DNA of 64,000 bases, taken from contig JAEWTW010000025.1 in NCBI GenBank assembly GCA_023397655.1, forward strand, positions 3,570-67,569, written 5' to 3'. Each line of letters begins with the position of its first letter. Position 1 is the first letter of the stretch. This document shows positions 16,577-25,472 of the stretch, one piece after another. This DNA is from Bacillota bacterium (GTDB lineage: Bacteria; Bacillota; Clostridia; Christensenellales; SZUA-584). Both the position numbers and the translations under genes were made by a program. The notes below the pieces were generated by a model. It was not told the origin of the DNA and made no database searches. It saw only the letters and a program-made list of their open reading frames with translations.

Positions 16577-17413
16577 ATGAAGGCGATACGGAAAAAAGAT
16601 AATGACAGGGAGGCGTTCCGCCCGTTATCCATGCTATACGCATGTCTGGTATATCTGTTTTTATACCTGCCGATTATCGTCGTCATTGTATTCTCGTTTA
16701 ACACCTCCAAGATCAATATTAAGTTTGAAGGTTTTACTGCGGAATGGTACATGAGGATGTTTGATAACCTCTCGCTCATGGAATCATTCCAGAACACGTT
16801 GATTGTTGCAGCCGTATCAACTGCAGTTTCCATAGTTATAGGTACGCTTTGTGCCGTGGGCCTGTCCCGTTTTGAGTTTAAGCTAAAGGGCCTCATCACC
16901 AACTCGCTGTACATACCTATTGCCATACCGGAAATCGTGTTTGGTATTGCATTGCTTGTTTTCTTTTCTTCTATTGAAATAAAGACAGGCTTGCTGACAC
17001 TCATTCTCTCACATGTTACGTTTTCTATGCCTTTTGTGGCCATCACCGTTCGATCGCGTATAGCGGGTTTTGACCGTTCGATCGAAGAGGCCGCAAGAGA
17101 TTTAGGTGCAAATGAATTCCGTACATTTATGAGAGTGACTCTACCCACTATCATGCCGGGCATCATCGCAGGGGGTATGCTGGCGCTCACGCTGTCGCTG
17201 GACGACGTGGTCATCAGCTTCTTTACCTCCGGGCCGGGAAGCACGACGCTGCCCCTCAAGATATTGGGAATGGTGAAAAGAGGAGTTTCTCCGGATGTAA
17301 ATGCACTATCCACTTTAGTTATCTTGGGAACGGTCATCATCATGGCTGTTGCCAACAGCGCTCAAAGTAGACTGGAAAAAAAGCAGGGAGGTAATAATTC
17401 CAAGATTAAATAG
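16577..17413 (+). CDS. potC: Spermidine/putrescine ABC transporter permease 2
   Basis: 278 aa with about six membrane segments, first at LYACLVYLFLYLPIIVVIVF, and EAA loop IEEAARDLGANEFRTFMRVTLP. PotC-type opening and the LSLDDVVISFFTSGPG block are conserved. It follows potB by 16 bases behind AAAGGGGGAGGG. The C-terminus is a short hydrophilic tail. Confidence 0.9.
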   Translation: MKAIRKKDNDREAFRPLSMLYACLVYLFLYLPIIVVIVFSFNTSKINIKFEGFTAEWYMRMFDNLSLMESFQNTLIVAAVSTAVSIVIGTLCAVGLSRFEFKLKGLITNSLYIPIAIPEIVFGIALLVFFSSIEIKTGLLTLILSHVTFSMPFVAITVRSRIAGFDRSIEEAARDLGANEFRTFMRVTLPTIMPGIIAGGMLALTLSLDDVVISFFTSGPGSTTLPLKILGMVKRGVSPDVNALSTLVILGTVIIMAVANSAQSRLEKKQGGNNSKIK

Positions 17414-17465
17414 GATTCAAAAATCAAGTTGCTTGATCAAAAAATCATTAATAAATGGAGGAATT

Positions 17466-18746
17466 ATGAGACTATTAGTTATAGGTATGGGCGGCGTCGG
17501 TCAGTCGGTCGCCATGCTGATTAAAAGAGGAGAAAAGATAAACGGTCAATGGTTGGATGCCATGGTGCTTGCAGATAACAACTTTGAGCGCGCACAAGCC
17601 GTGGCGGATGCTGTCGCAGATCCACGCTTTATCCCGGTGAAGCTGAATGCTGACAACAAAGAAGACATCGTCGAAACCATCAAGAAGAACAACATCAACT
17701 TTGTGCTTAATGTTGTGGACCCCAATCACAATGTGCCCATCTTTGATGCGGCTTATGAGGCGGGAGTCGGCTATATGGACTGTGCGATGACGTTGTCGCA
17801 GCGCCATCCTGAAAAGCCATACGAACTGCCCTATGTTAAGCTGGGCGATTATCAGTTTGAGCAGGGCGAAAAGTGGAAGAAAAAGAATATCATGGCCCTG
17901 GTCGGCTCCGGTGTGGAACCGGGCATCTCCGATGTGTTTGCGAAATACGCAGAAAAACATTTGTTTGACGAGATCGACGAGATCAACGTACGCGACGGGG
18001 ACAACTATACCATTCCCGGCAAGGACGTCTCCTTCGGTTTCTCCGTCTGGACGACGATTGAAGAGTGCCTGAACCCGCCGTTGGTGTGGGAGAAGGAGAG
18101 AGGCTGGTTTACCACCGAATGCTTCTCTGAACCGGAAACGTTCTTCTTCCCGGGCGGTATCGGCAACGTGGAGGTCGTTAATATTGAGCATGAAGAAGTC
18201 ATTCTGATACCCCAATACATCGAATGCAAACGTGTCACGTTCAAGTACGGCTTGTCTAAGGAGTTCCGCACCATGCTGAAGAATCTGGAAGCGCTGGGTA
18301 TGGATAAGGCCGACAAGAAGATCAGGATCGGCAATTCCGAGATCACCCCGCGTGATTTTTTGAGCGTGGTGGCGCCTTCACCGCTGGAGACAGCGTCCAT
18401 CATGGAAGGCAAAGGCTGCGCCGGTACGTGGATAACGGGCAAGAAGAACGGACTGTTCCGCTCCGTGTATATCTACCAGATCGCTGACAATCAGGAGTGC
18501 ATCAAGAACTTCGGTACATCTTCTGTTGTGGCACAAACCGCAGTGGGGCCGGTGGTGATGCTCGACCTGATCGCGAACGGCATCTGGAAAACCACTGGCG
18601 TCGTGGGGCCTGAAGTATTCGATCCGGATCCGTTTGTGCTGAAGATGAGGGATTATGGATTCCCGGCGGCTCTGTATGAAAAGGATTCAGAATATGACGA
18701 GCAGTATCAGCGGGATGAGATATTCAACGAGATGTTCAGCATCTGA
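17466..18746 (+). CDS. Saccharopine dehydrogenase-like NAD(P)-dependent oxidoreductase (copy 2)
   Basis: 426 aa, paralogue of the 11761 gene. Rossmann motif MRLLVIGMGGVGQSVAML; shared blocks include GSGVEPGISDVFAKYAEKH, SFGFSVWTTIEECLNPP and VNIEHEEVILIPQYI. ATG 17466 follows GGAGG by 4 bases. It lies between potC and patA, so two relatives bracket the transporter genes. A heterodimer or two enzymes acting on related substrates are both possible. As for copy 1, saccharopine itself is not a likely substrate because no lysine genes are near. Confidence 0.75.
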   Translation: MRLLVIGMGGVGQSVAMLIKRGEKINGQWLDAMVLADNNFERAQAVADAVADPRFIPVKLNADNKEDIVETIKKNNINFVLNVVDPNHNVPIFDAAYEAGVGYMDCAMTLSQRHPEKPYELPYVKLGDYQFEQGEKWKKKNIMALVGSGVEPGISDVFAKYAEKHLFDEIDEINVRDGDNYTIPGKDVSFGFSVWTTIEECLNPPLVWEKERGWFTTECFSEPETFFFPGGIGNVEVVNIEHEEVILIPQYIECKRVTFKYGLSKEFRTMLKNLEALGMDKADKKIRIGNSEITPRDFLSVVAPSPLETASIMEGKGCAGTWITGKKNGLFRSVYIYQIADNQECIKNFGTSSVVAQTAVGPVVMLDLIANGIWKTTGVVGPEVFDPDPFVLKMRDYGFPAALYEKDSEYDEQYQRDEIFNEMFSI

Positions 18747-18781
18747 ACAACAAAATAAGTACAGGAAAGCAAACGGGTGAA

Positions 18782-20140
18782 ATGATGGAGAATAAGGAAA
18801 CAACGCTGAAGCATTTGAACCACATAATAGATATTATCCACAGCAAGGAACTGACAGATACACAAAAGGAAACGGTAACGAAGGAAACCGTCGAGTATTT
18901 CGACAAGTATGTGAGCCCCGGCTGGCTGAAATACCGCAAGTCGGTATCCACCAACGGCGCGACAGTGGAGTGGCAGGACAGGGACGAGTATTGCTGTGGG
19001 CTGTACGGCGAGGAGTTTATCGACTGCCTGGGCGGCTTCGGTATTTACACCTGCGGCCACCGCAACGAAGAGATTCTGAATACGGTGAAGGCACAGATGG
19101 AGCATCAGTGCCTTCACTCCCAGGAACTGCTGGATCCGCTCAGAGGGTATCTGGCCAAGGCGGTGTCACAGATCACGCCGGGCGATCTGGAGAAATGTTT
19201 CTTCACCAACGGCGGCGCAGAAGCGGTGGAGATGGCGCTCAAGCTGGCGCGGGTTGCCACGGGCGGCAGGTGGTTTATATCCACAGTCGGGGCGTTCCAC
19301 GGCAAGTCCATGGGCGCGATATCGATGGGTGGCAAGGCGGGCTATCGCGTGCCGTACACCCCGATGATCCAGCAGGTGCAGCACGTTGAATACGGTGTGG
19401 CTGAGGATGTGAGAAAAGCGATCCGCAATCTGCAGGCGGTGGGTGAGAAGGTCGCCGCGGTGATTCTGGAGCCCATTCAAGGCGAAGCGGGCATCATCGT
19501 GCCGCCACCGGGTTACCTCAAGGAAGTGCGCCGCATATGTGACGAGACGGGCGTGGCGCTGATATTCGACGAGATACAGACAGGCATGGGACGGACGGGT
19601 GCGATGTTCCGCTGCGAAACGGAAGACGTCGTGCCGGACATACTGGTGTTTGGCAAGGCGTTTGGGGGCGGCATCATGCCCATCACCGGCATTATCTGCC
19701 GGCCTCACATGTGGGTGGACCAGCTTGTTGAAAATCCGTGGCTGCTGGGTTCGCCCACGTTTGGCGGAAACCCGCTGGCCTGCTCAGCAGCGCTGGCAAC
19801 GATCAAGTATATGCTGGATCATGATATCCCGAAGCAGTCAGCGGAAAAGGGGGACTACCTTAAAAAAGGCCTCGAAAAACTGTGGAAGAAATATCCTACG
19901 CTCGTGGAGGATGTGCGCGGTGTCGGCTTGATGCTCGCCATGGAGTTCCATGAAAATGAGGTGGGTTATTCCGTAGCCAAGGGCATGTTCGCGAGACGGG
20001 TGCTTACGGCAGGTACGCTTGTCAACTCAAAGTGCCTGCGCTTCGAGCCCGCGGCGATTATCTCTTACGAAAATTTGGACCAGGTACTGGCCCGTATGGA
20101 GGAAGCCTTAAAGGACACCAAAGCCGAAATAGGGCTTTAG
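18782..20140 (+). CDS. patA: Putrescine aminotransferase
   Basis: 452 aa. It resembles E. coli PatA (YgjG) along its whole length, including the diagnostic N-terminal segment ETVEYFDKYVSPGWLKYRKS, EFIDCLGGFGIYTCGHRN, LHSQELLDPLRG, VILEPIQGEAGI, IFDEIQTGMGRTGAMF and the PLP lysine in VFGKAFGGGIMPI. The enzyme moves one amino group of putrescine to 2-oxoglutarate (or pyruvate), giving 4-aminobutanal, which cyclises to 1-pyrroline. Two adjacent ATGs (18782, 18785) are possible starts; the ribosome site is weak. The next gene oxidises the aldehyde. Confidence 0.88.
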   Translation: MMENKETTLKHLNHIIDIIHSKELTDTQKETVTKETVEYFDKYVSPGWLKYRKSVSTNGATVEWQDRDEYCCGLYGEEFIDCLGGFGIYTCGHRNEEILNTVKAQMEHQCLHSQELLDPLRGYLAKAVSQITPGDLEKCFFTNGGAEAVEMALKLARVATGGRWFISTVGAFHGKSMGAISMGGKAGYRVPYTPMIQQVQHVEYGVAEDVRKAIRNLQAVGEKVAAVILEPIQGEAGIIVPPPGYLKEVRRICDETGVALIFDEIQTGMGRTGAMFRCETEDVVPDILVFGKAFGGGIMPITGIICRPHMWVDQLVENPWLLGSPTFGGNPLACSAALATIKYMLDHDIPKQSAEKGDYLKKGLEKLWKKYPTLVEDVRGVGLMLAMEFHENEVGYSVAKGMFARRVLTAGTLVNSKCLRFEPAAIISYENLDQVLARMEEALKDTKAEIGL

Positions 20141-20183
20141 GCGATGAGCTTACAGCACGGCATGAGCCGGAAAGGAGTTTGAT

Positions 20184-21662
20184 ATGATTTTAAAGAAGAA
20201 TTTCATTGACGGTGAATGGGTGGAATCCGTTACCGGGAAGTCTCAGCCGGTCATCAACCCGGCCAATCAGGAGGTGCTCGCCTTCACGACCGACAGCAAC
20301 GAGGAGGACACCGAGATGGCCATTGCGGCTGCCAAAAGGTCGTTCTATGAGACGCGGGAGTGGCGGGACACCAACGGTCAGGAACGGTCGGACATGATGC
20401 TGCACATCGCCGGACTGATGGACAAATACAGGGAAGAACTCGTGAAGCTGGACACGCTGGATAACGGCAAGCCGCTGAGGGAGTCCGAAGGCGACGTGGA
20501 CGACGCAATCCACTGCTTCCGTTACTATGCGGGCCTGATCACAGCGCCGAGCGGCGTCACCTACGAGGTGAACAACGGCTTTGGCCCGATGCACTCGTAC
20601 ACCATCACCGAGCCGGTGGGTGTTGTGGGACAGATCACGCCGTGGAACTACCCGTTGCTGATGTCCACATGGAAGCTGGCACCCGGTATCGCCGCAGGCA
20701 ACAGCATCGTGTTCAAACCGAGCTCCAACTGCCCGCTGTCCACCATCCGACTTTTCGAGATATTTGAAGAGGCGGGCATGCCCAAGGGCAGCGTCAATCT
20801 GGTGTTGGGCGCGGGCCGCGCCGTGGGGCACACGATAGCAGCCAGCATGGATGTGGACATGGTGACATTTACCGGCTCCACGAAGGTTGGGCAATCCATC
20901 ATGGCGGACGCCGTGGGCAACCTCAAAAAGATCGGCCTGGAGCTGGGCGGTAAGTCGCCTAACGTTATATTTGAAGACTGCGACATGGAAGGCGCGCTGG
21001 AATGGGCGATGGTCGGCACATTCTTTAATCAGGGGCAGGTCTGCTCCGCCTGTGCCAGAATCTATGTACAGGATACGATACACGCGGAATTCGTGGCGAG
21101 GCTCAAAGCCAAGGTGGAGCTGATGACCATCGGCAACGGTCTCGATAACCCGGACATCGGTCCGTTGGTCTCCGAAGCGCAGATGAACGATGTGCTGGGA
21201 TATATCGAGAAGGGCAAGGCCGAGGGCGCGACGCTGGTCACCGGCGGTTACCGATATACCGAAGGCGACTGCGCGAAGGGCTTCTATGTGAAACCGACCA
21301 TCTTTGACAACTGCACACAGGATATGACGATCGTGCGGGAAGAGATATTCGGGCCGGTCTGCGCCATCATTCCATTCAGCACAGAAGCCGAAGCCATTGC
21401 GATGGCCAACGACACGGAATACGGTCTTGCCGGTGCGGTATGCACCAAGGACAGCGCCAGGGCAATCCGCGTGATGAAAGAAATCCGCGCGGGCATACTC
21501 TGGATCAATTGCTGTCAGCCCACATTCAATCAGGCGCCGTGGGGTGGCTACAAGATGAGCGGAATCGGCCGTGAGCTGTCCGTCAACGGTCTGGAGGAAT
21601 ACCGCGAGACAAAGCAGGTCAACATCGCGCTGGAGACCGGACCTATCGGCTGGTACAAATAG
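20184..21662 (+). CDS. Aldehyde dehydrogenase, probably 4-aminobutanal dehydrogenase
   Basis: 492 aa NAD(P)-dependent aldehyde dehydrogenase. Visible are the NAD-binding VTFTGSTKVGQ motif, the general-base Glu in LELGGKSPNVIF, and the catalytic Cys in FNQGQVCSACARIYV. The C-terminal ADH signature INCCQPTFNQAPWGGYKMSG resembles betaine-aldehyde/aminobutyraldehyde dehydrogenases. Placed directly behind patA, its expected reaction is 4-aminobutanal to GABA. AAAGGAG precedes ATG 20184. It is the last gene of the operon, with a strong terminator behind. Confidence 0.85.
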   Translation: MILKKNFIDGEWVESVTGKSQPVINPANQEVLAFTTDSNEEDTEMAIAAAKRSFYETREWRDTNGQERSDMMLHIAGLMDKYREELVKLDTLDNGKPLRESEGDVDDAIHCFRYYAGLITAPSGVTYEVNNGFGPMHSYTITEPVGVVGQITPWNYPLLMSTWKLAPGIAAGNSIVFKPSSNCPLSTIRLFEIFEEAGMPKGSVNLVLGAGRAVGHTIAASMDVDMVTFTGSTKVGQSIMADAVGNLKKIGLELGGKSPNVIFEDCDMEGALEWAMVGTFFNQGQVCSACARIYVQDTIHAEFVARLKAKVELMTIGNGLDNPDIGPLVSEAQMNDVLGYIEKGKAEGATLVTGGYRYTEGDCAKGFYVKPTIFDNCTQDMTIVREEIFGPVCAIIPFSTEAEAIAMANDTEYGLAGAVCTKDSARAIRVMKEIRAGILWINCCQPTFNQAPWGGYKMSGIGRELSVNGLEEYRETKQVNIALETGPIGWYK

Positions 21663-21686
21663 ACTTACAAAAAGCGTTGAGTTTGA

Positions 21687-21722
21687 GAGGCTATGTTCAC
21701 ACTAGACATAGCCTCTTTTTTC
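21687..21722 (+). terminator. Intrinsic terminator of the polyamine operon
   Basis: GAGGCTATGT (21687-21696) pairs perfectly with ACATAGCCTC (21706-21715), followed by seven T. Confidence 0.9.
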
Positions 21723-21831
21723 ACCTAAGAGAATTTGAATTAAAACACGAATGCTGTGTTGGATAGTAAATAAATATGTAGGAAACTAAAGTACGCTTGC
21801 TGCGTGGAATGTTTCAGTATCAGCAAGCAGA

Positions 21832-23562
21832 TTATGCTTCTATATTAATGAAGCCAAATTTATTCACGTCAAACAGCCCCATGTCCGTCAGCTTTATTTC
21901 CGGAATGACGGGCAGCGCCATGAAACAAAGCAGCATCACCGGCTCCAGATAGGGGTGTACGCCCAGCTCGTTCACGGCCAATTGGTGAATACGAGATAAT
22001 TTTTCGTCAACCCATTGACCGCTTTGATCGCTCATCAGACCCGCTATGGGCATGGGAAGCCTCTCCAGAACTTTCTGTCCATTGACGATGACAATACCGC
22101 CGCCCTGTTCAACCAAACTGTCAACCGCAAAGGCCATATCGTCGTCACTAACGCCCACAACGATGATGTTATGAGAATCATGAGCGACCGAGATCGCAAT
22201 GGCGCCGCGCTTCATGCCGTATCCTTTAAGCAGCGCGACGGCCACATTGCCGGTATTGTGATGGCGTTCGACGACAGCGATTTTGACGATGTCCATTTCA
22301 GGATCATAAACAAAATTGCCGCTCTCGTCCCTATTTATTTTGGAGGTTTCTTTTCTGGTGACGACACCGCCGGGTACTACTGTGATGACATGCGCCTTGT
22401 CTGAGTTTATCGGCAGCCTTAACTTATCTTTGGAAAAATCCTTGATATGAAATCTTCCCTTTGTCGCCGCGATATCATGCTTCGTAATGCTCTGCAGATA
22501 TATTCCGTCCGCTGCTGCCTCCTGTCCCGCGATGAAAACCCTCGATACACGAAAGTCAGAGAGATTATCCAGCAATACGATATCCGCTCTCAATCCGGGC
22601 GCAATGGCTCCTCTGTCTTTAAGTCCGTAGCATTCGGCAGCATTCAGGCTAGCCATCTGGACCGCAGTTATGGGATCCAGGCCGGCTTCTGTGCAGATGC
22701 GCAGGTGGTTGTCGATATGACCGATGCTCAATATTGTTTTGGCCTGACAGTCGTCTGAACAAAGAAGGCAGCGACGGCTGTTCTGCTGTGTGACCCCTTT
22801 GAGAAGATCGTGAAGGTTGTGGCAGGTTGAGCCCTGACGCATCAGGACATAAATGCCGCGGGAAATCCGATCGTGCATTTCTTCAACAGTGGAGCATTCA
22901 TGATCGGTGTGGATACCCGCGGATACGTAAGCGTTTAGCGCATTGCCGAGTAACCCCGGGCTGTGCCCGTCGATTGGTTTTTGGCGTTTGATGGCCGTGA
23001 TGAGCTTATCCAGCACATCGCTTTCCGCTTCGACGACTCCGGGGAAATTCATAAACTCTCCAAGGCCCAGTATTTCATCGCCGTTCAGAACCCGCTCCAT
23101 ATCCTCTGCGTCGATGACAGCTCCTGAATGCTCAAAAGGCGTAGCAGGTACGCAAGAGGGCAGCATCCATTTGATATCCAGCGCGGTGCCCCTTGAAGCT
23201 GCAATCATGTATTCCAGTCCCGAAATGCCGCATACGTTGGTTATTTCATGAGGATCCGCAATAATTGTTGTTGTGCCATGGGGGACGATCAACCTGCCCA
23301 GCTCCTCCGGGCTCACATAGGATGACTCAATATGCATATGACTGTCGATAAATCCAGGCGCGGCATACTGGCCCTTGGCATCAATCTCCGTGTACCCATC
23401 ATATTTGCCGACTCCGGCAATCAGTCCCGCGCACAATGCGATGTCACCACTGATGATAGACGCATTATAAACGTCAATAACCTTACAGTTTTTAATAACC
23501 AGATCAGCTGGGATTCTGCCAGCAGCGATCTCGATAATCTTTTTCAGCCGTGTTTTATCCAT
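21832..23562 (-). CDS. ade: Adenine deaminase
   Basis: 576 aa. An amidohydrolase metal site is visible: GFIDSHMHIESS, GTTTIIADPHEITNV, DGHSPGLLG, GIHTDHECST and LLCSDDC; a C-terminal domain (GGGIVIVNGQKVLERLPMP) is typical of bacterial Ade. The enzyme deaminates adenine to hypoxanthine for purine salvage. The start is ATG 23562, with a modest AAGG upstream; a TTG 13 codons earlier is less likely. It diverges from a nucleoside ABC transporter operon, a sensible functional pairing. Confidence 0.9.
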   Translation of the reverse strand: MDKTRLKKIIEIAAGRIPADLVIKNCKVIDVYNASIISGDIALCAGLIAGVGKYDGYTEIDAKGQYAAPGFIDSHMHIESSYVSPEELGRLIVPHGTTTIIADPHEITNVCGISGLEYMIAASRGTALDIKWMLPSCVPATPFEHSGAVIDAEDMERVLNGDEILGLGEFMNFPGVVEAESDVLDKLITAIKRQKPIDGHSPGLLGNALNAYVSAGIHTDHECSTVEEMHDRISRGIYVLMRQGSTCHNLHDLLKGVTQQNSRRCLLCSDDCQAKTILSIGHIDNHLRICTEAGLDPITAVQMASLNAAECYGLKDRGAIAPGLRADIVLLDNLSDFRVSRVFIAGQEAAADGIYLQSITKHDIAATKGRFHIKDFSKDKLRLPINSDKAHVITVVPGGVVTRKETSKINRDESGNFVYDPEMDIVKIAVVERHHNTGNVAVALLKGYGMKRGAIAISVAHDSHNIIVVGVSDDDMAFAVDSLVEQGGGIVIVNGQKVLERLPMPIAGLMSDQSGQWVDEKLSRIHQLAVNELGVHPYLEPVMLLCFMALPVIPEIKLTDMGLFDVNKFGFINIEA

Positions 23563-23694
23563 TTCTGTTACCAACCTTATCCGAAATATCGAATCAAACA
23601 AGATTAGAGATATGCTACCACAATTATGTTAAACTATAAACCCTCTCCATATCAATTTTTTTGCTAACTTATAAAAATTTTTTTGATTTACATA

Positions 23695-23724
23695 TTGAAA
23701 AACTCCATCAGTTTGTTATACAAT
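23695..23724 (+). promoter_or_regulatory. Candidate SigA promoter of the nucleoside transporter leader
   Basis: TTGAAA (23695-23700) with TATACA at 16 bases (23717-23722) or TACAAT at 18 bases (23719-23724). It would give a leader of about 370 bases before the lipoprotein gene. Confidence 0.5.
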
Positions 23725-24100
23725 AGGATTGTTAACAAAGCTATTGTCAGTCATGTTCCGGTCCGGTTGAATTATTTGGGCAGTTTAGTGAGACTCTGAT
23801 TGCCATATCCCACCCTGATAAATCAAAAGAAAAGAGCAAGTGCGATTTTGAAAAGTTTAAGCTTAGGAAAAATCGGCGGGGCCAAAAAGACTTGTGTTCT
23901 CTGTAAGAATGTGATAGTATTCTATTTGCTTGAACAAGGATGTCGGCATTAAATGACCTTTGTTCATTTTTTTGGTTTATGGCTTATTTTCAAGATGAGA
24001 GGGGAGTAGGTTTTCAGTTCGGATCATCTAAACAGGCTCATATATGTGAGAAAAGAAATACAAAATCCTATTTCACATTTAATTTATTAAGGAGGAAACC
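23725..24100 (+). other. Long untranslated leader with attenuator-like hairpin
   Basis: No gene fits in this stretch. GAACAAGG (23932-23939) pairs with CCTTTGTTC (23957-23965) with one bulged base and is followed by a run of T (23967-23973), a terminator-like element well before the start codon at 24101. I looked for purine, PRPP/ppGpp and preQ1 riboswitch cores and could not recognise any. A second, unseen promoter after the hairpin is possible. Confidence 0.4.
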
Positions 24101-25399
24101 ATGAAAAAATTAGTATTGTTGTTAGTGGTGTTGGCAATGGTTCTTGTGCCCTTCGCAGGCTGTGGCGAAAAGGCGCCGGAAGCTCCTGCGGCGACCGATG
24201 AGGCTCCCGCTGCCACAGAAATGCCGGCAGAAGAGCCCGCAACGGAAGAGCCGGCAGAGGCTCCTGCTGCAAAGATTGGTGTCATACTGGTTCACGACGA
24301 AAATTCCGGATATGATGCTTCTCACATTGATGGTATCCGCAAAGCGGTTGCCAATGTTGGCTTCACCGACGATCAGATCATCTGGAAGTACAACATCGCT
24401 GAAGATGAAACCTGCTACGATACGGCAACCGACCTTGTCGAACAGGGCTGCACCTACATTATCTCGGACAGCTTTAACCATCAAAGCTATATGCAGCAGG
24501 CCGCTGATGAAAATCCGGAAGTGACCTTCATCGCCATGACTGGCGTGAATGCTGGCCCTTCAGGACTGGCGAATCTGAAAAACGCGTTCAACATGACCTT
24601 TGAATCCCGCTATGTGTCGGGCGTTGTCGCCGGCATGAAGCTTGCGGAACTTGTTAAAGATGGCAAGGTCGCTGACAAGAATAAGGATGCAGACGGCAAC
24701 ATCAAGCTTGGTTATGTCGGTGCGTATCCGTATGACGAAGTGGTGTCTGGTTACACCGGCTTCTACCTCGGTGTTAAGTCCATCGTCAGCAACGTTGTGA
24801 TGGACGTATCCTACACCAACTCATGGTATGACCCGACTGCTGAGGCTGAAGCGGCCAACGCGCTTGTTGCGTCCGGTGCTATCATTATCAGCCAGCATGC
24901 TGACTCCACCGGTGCTCCTTCTGCCTGCCAGGCGCTTCTGGACAGCGGTACCACCGTTTACAATGTGGGCTACAACGTAGACATGCTCTCCGTTGCGCCG
25001 ACCGCCGCGCTGACCAGCTGCCAGAACGACTGGAGCGTGTATTACACATATGTGTTCAACTGCATCAAAAATGGTGAAGAAGTTGCCACCGACTGGGCAA
25101 AGGGCTATGATGAAGGCGCTGTGATGATCTCCGCGCTGGGTGAAAGCTGCGCTGCCGGCACAGCCGAAAAGGTTGCGGAAGTGGAAGCTGCATTGAAGGA
25201 CGGCAGCCTTAAAGTGTTCGATATCAATACGTTCACTGTGAAAGGCGAGAAAGTCACGACAGCTCCCGCTCTCGATACCGATGGCGACTTTGTTCCGGAC
25301 AGCGGCGAAGCCATCGTTGATGGTGCGTTTGCCGAGTCCACACTGCGCAGTGCCCCGTACTTCGGACTGCGTATTGACGGAATTAAAGAACTCAACTAA
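24101..25399 (+). CDS. BMP-family nucleoside-binding lipoprotein
   Basis: 432 aa. Signal peptide MKKLVLLLVVLAMVLVPFAGC with a lipobox, then an Ala/Glu/Pro-rich linker (about residues 22-60) and a BMP/PnrA-like periplasmic-binding fold: KIGVILVHDENSGYDASHIDG, IISDSFNHQSYM, KLGYVGAYPYDEVVSGYTGF and AEAANALVASGAIIISQHAD. Members bind purine nucleosides and work with the two-domain ATPase and two permeases that follow. AAGGAGG precedes the ATG. A 14-bp perfect hairpin separates it from the ATPase gene, which likely gives more binding protein than membrane parts. Confidence 0.87.
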   Translation: MKKLVLLLVVLAMVLVPFAGCGEKAPEAPAATDEAPAATEMPAEEPATEEPAEAPAAKIGVILVHDENSGYDASHIDGIRKAVANVGFTDDQIIWKYNIAEDETCYDTATDLVEQGCTYIISDSFNHQSYMQQAADENPEVTFIAMTGVNAGPSGLANLKNAFNMTFESRYVSGVVAGMKLAELVKDGKVADKNKDADGNIKLGYVGAYPYDEVVSGYTGFYLGVKSIVSNVVMDVSYTNSWYDPTAEAEAANALVASGAIIISQHADSTGAPSACQALLDSGTTVYNVGYNVDMLSVAPTAALTSCQNDWSVYYTYVFNCIKNGEEVATDWAKGYDEGAVMISALGESCAAGTAEKVAEVEAALKDGSLKVFDINTFTVKGEKVTTAPALDTDGDFVPDSGEAIVDGAFAESTLRSAPYFGLRIDGIKELN

Positions 25400-25416
25400 T
25401 CACGAACTGTTTACAG

Positions 25417-25448
25417 ATGGAAAGAGCCACAACAGTGGCTCTTTCCAT
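25417..25448 (+). terminator. Intra-operon hairpin behind the binding-protein gene
   Basis: ATGGAAAGAGCCAC (25417-25430) pairs perfectly with GTGGCTCTTTCCAT (25435-25448) around an AACA loop; a weak ACTTTTCT follows. Probably a partial terminator or 3' stabiliser that sets expression ratios in the transporter operon. Confidence 0.65.
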
Positions 25449-25472
25449 ACTTTTCTAAGGGGGTAATCCACT

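Noticed and set aside
20190..21083. Long minus-strand open frame of 297 codons
   Set aside because: It is antisense to the aldehyde dehydrogenase, which carries all catalytic motifs; the minus-strand protein is Arg/His-rich with no motif and no ribosome site.
23602..24100. Possible purine riboswitch before the nucleoside transporter
   Set aside because: I could not find the conserved purine-aptamer core (loop pairing and the TATAA/CCTACG-type joints); only an attenuator-like hairpin is supported.
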